Source: Deltaproteobacteria bacterium
GTDB lineage: Bacteria; Desulfobacterota; GWC2-55-46
Assembly (NCBI GenBank): GCA_016219075.1
Contig: JACRCJ010000238.1
Coordinates: 1-6,021, forward strand
DNA: 6,021 bases
Reading direction: 5' to 3'
This document shows, one piece after another, positions 4,795 through 6,021 of this stretch (position 1 is the first letter of the stretch; each line of letters starts with the position of its first letter). The notes beneath the pieces are model-generated. The model was given only the letters and a program-made list of their open reading frames with translations. It made no database searches and was not told the origin of the DNA. Made by a program: the position numbers and the translations under genes.

Positions 4795-6021
4795 TCAGCG
4801 TCCGCCGCCGATTATATCTCCTGTCATCCCTTCGGGGCCTGATCCGGTGAGGCGGACCTTCACGAGCGTGTTGGCAAACTCGTCTGTGCCGGAGGCAGAG
4901 ACCTGTATGTAGTTACGCGAGCGTCCCTTCAGAAGCCCCGTCTTTTTGTCCCTCGCGGTCTCAATGAGGACTTCGGCGCTTTTTCCGAGGAAGGTTTCGT
5001 AGAATAGTTCCCTTTTGGCCGCGTCGAGCCGTTTGAGCCTCTCGCACCGCTCTTTTACTACCTTCGGGGCGACCTGCCCGTTGTACTCGGCGGCCGCCGT
5101 CCCCCGCCTCCTGGAATACGGGAAGATGTGGAGGTAAGAGACGGGCAGGTCCTTTAAAAGAGAGAAGGTGTTCTCGAACTCCGTCTCTCCTTCGCCGGGA
5201 AAACCGGCTATCACATCGGCCCCAACGGAGACCTCGGGAACAGAGGCGCAGACCTTCTCCACCTTCTCCCTGAAGACCTCGCGGGTGTACGGCCTCTTCA
5301 TCTTTCTTATGACCGAGTCGTCCCCGCTCTGCAGGGGCAGGTGCAGGTGGTTGCAGACCCGTCTCGCCGTCTTCATTATGTCTATAAGCCCGTCGGTTAC
5401 CTCGTCCGGGTCGAGCGAGCTTATGCGGAAGCGGCATGGGTAGTCCTTCTTCTCTATCAACGCGAGTATCGAGGTGAGGGAGAGGGGCGGGGTAAAGTCA
5501 GCCCCCCACGCGCCGAGGTGGATACCAGTCAGGATCACCTCCCTGTAACCGCTCTCGACAAGAGAGTCTATCTCGCGCTCCACTTCATCGAGCGCGAGGC
5601 TCTTGGAGCGCCCCCGCGCCCTGGGTATTATGCAGTACGAGCAGAGCCTGTTGCACCCCTCCTGCACCTTGAGGTTGGCCCGGGTCCTCCCTGACGAGGA
5701 CCGCGCCCTTAAGCTAAAGGGCGTGCCCTCCGTGCCCGGCCCGACAAGCGTAACGGTAGAAGCGGTCCTGCCGCGGTTTATGAACTCGATGACCCTGGAT
5801 TTTTCCGGGTTGCCGAGTATGTAGTCCACGCCTTCGATCTTAGCGACCTCGCCGGATGAGACCTGGGCATAGCACCCGGTGACGATGACTACGGAGCCGG
5901 GGTTTTCCCGCCGGACCTTCCTTATAAGCTGGCGCGACTGGTGGTCGGTCTTTCCCGTGACGGTGCAGGTGTTTATTATGTAGGCGTCGGCAGGCCCCGG
6001 AAAAGCCACCACATCGAGGGC
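4795..6021 (-). CDS. mtaB: tRNA t6A37 methylthiotransferase MtaB, N-terminus beyond window
   Basis: The frame is open to the window edge, giving the C-terminal 408 residues; the GTG at 6012 is internal, and the residues before it (ALD) continue the protein. MtaB inserts a methylthio group at C2 of N6-threonylcarbamoyladenosine 37 in tRNAs reading ANN codons, using two [4Fe-4S] clusters and SAM. The N-terminal cluster domain shows C19 (INTCTVTGKTD) and C50 (VTGCYAQ); the third cysteine, expected in a GCKVNQ-type motif, lies outside the window. The radical SAM motif is C123-NRL-C127-SY-C130 (GCNRLCSYCIIPRARG). GIHLGAWG is the MtaB-type variant that separates it from MiaB and RimO, and LPLQSGDD and ADVIAGFPGE follow. 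A TRAM RNA-binding domain ends the protein (about 347-405). The final stop is TGA. It lies 302 nt upstream of rnc on the same strand, separated by repeats, so probably not one tight operon. Confidence 0.93.
   Translation of the reverse strand, partial: ALDVVAFPGPADAYIINTCTVTGKTDHQSRQLIRKVRRENPGSVVIVTGCYAQVSSGEVAKIEGVDYILGNPEKSRVIEFINRGRTASTVTLVGPGTEGTPFSLRARSSSGRTRANLKVQEGCNRLCSYCIIPRARGRSKSLALDEVEREIDSLVESGYREVILTGIHLGAWGADFTPPLSLTSILALIEKKDYPCRFRISSLDPDEVTDGLIDIMKTARRVCNHLHLPLQSGDDSVIRKMKRPYTREVFREKVEKVCASVPEVSVGADVIAGFPGEGETEFENTFSLLKDLPVSYLHIFPYSRRRGTAAAEYNGQVAPKVVKERCERLKRLDAAKRELFYETFLGKSAEVLIETARDKKTGLLKGRSRNYIQVSASGTDEFANTLVKVRLTGSGPEGMTGDIIGGGR

Noticed and set aside
4780..4795. AAGAC/GTCTT hairpin touching the mtaB stop codon
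   Set aside because: Only 5 bp with a 6-base loop and no T-run; such stems arise by chance in GC-rich DNA.
5168..5824. Plus-strand open frames across mtaB
   Set aside because: They are antisense to conserved radical SAM coding sequence and have no recognisable features.

Overview
The window is 6021 bases of GC-rich bacterial DNA (by eye roughly 58-60% G+C). All its protein genes are chromosomal in character. The genes favour ATA for isoleucine and AGG for arginine despite the high GC. They also include a PAS-type sensor kinase, a signal-peptide-bearing porin and RNase III, which points to a Gram-negative (outer-membrane) bacterium. Codon style and gene families recall Desulfobacterota/Deltaproteobacteria or Nitrospirota, but that placement is an inference and no marker here proves it.

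Left part (1-2605, + strand): a compact three-gene unit. It holds the 3' end of a PAS/HisKA/HATPase sensor histidine kinase (cut by the window edge), then after 25 nt an outer-membrane porin-like protein with an N-terminal coiled coil. A small 148-residue exported protein follows, resembling the phosphate-binding (PstS-like) periplasmic protein family, and its start codon overlaps the porin stop. Together they look like a sensing/uptake module: a pore in the outer membrane, a small periplasmic ligand-binding candidate and a sensor kinase. No inner-membrane ABC permease is visible.

Middle part (2609-4492, - strand): a second compact unit read leftwards. It runs rnc (RNase III), then after 4 nt a radical SAM protein of the Elp3-like type lacking an acetyltransferase domain, then after 32 nt a 100-residue exported or membrane-associated protein of unknown function. 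It converges on the left unit with only 3 nt between the stop codons, inside a small hairpin. The RNase III is complete, but one of its usual metal-ligand aspartates is glycine.

Intergenic part (4493-4794): 302 bases without a convincing gene. It is packed with inverted and direct repeats: two related palindromes in opposite orientation, a nested set of longer inverted repeats, a GCGCGC palindrome and an AT-rich inverted repeat. It looks like a palindromic dispersed repeat or structured RNA rather than a plain promoter region.

Right part (4795-6021, - strand): most of mtaB, the radical SAM methylthiotransferase that acts on t6A37 of tRNA. Its N-terminus lies beyond the window. With rnc and the Elp3-like protein, this side of the window is dominated by RNA processing and, probably, tRNA modification.

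Nothing here is a proven new system. The items most worth a second look are the kinase-porin-small binding protein unit, the RNase III substitution and the palindrome-rich intergenic element.
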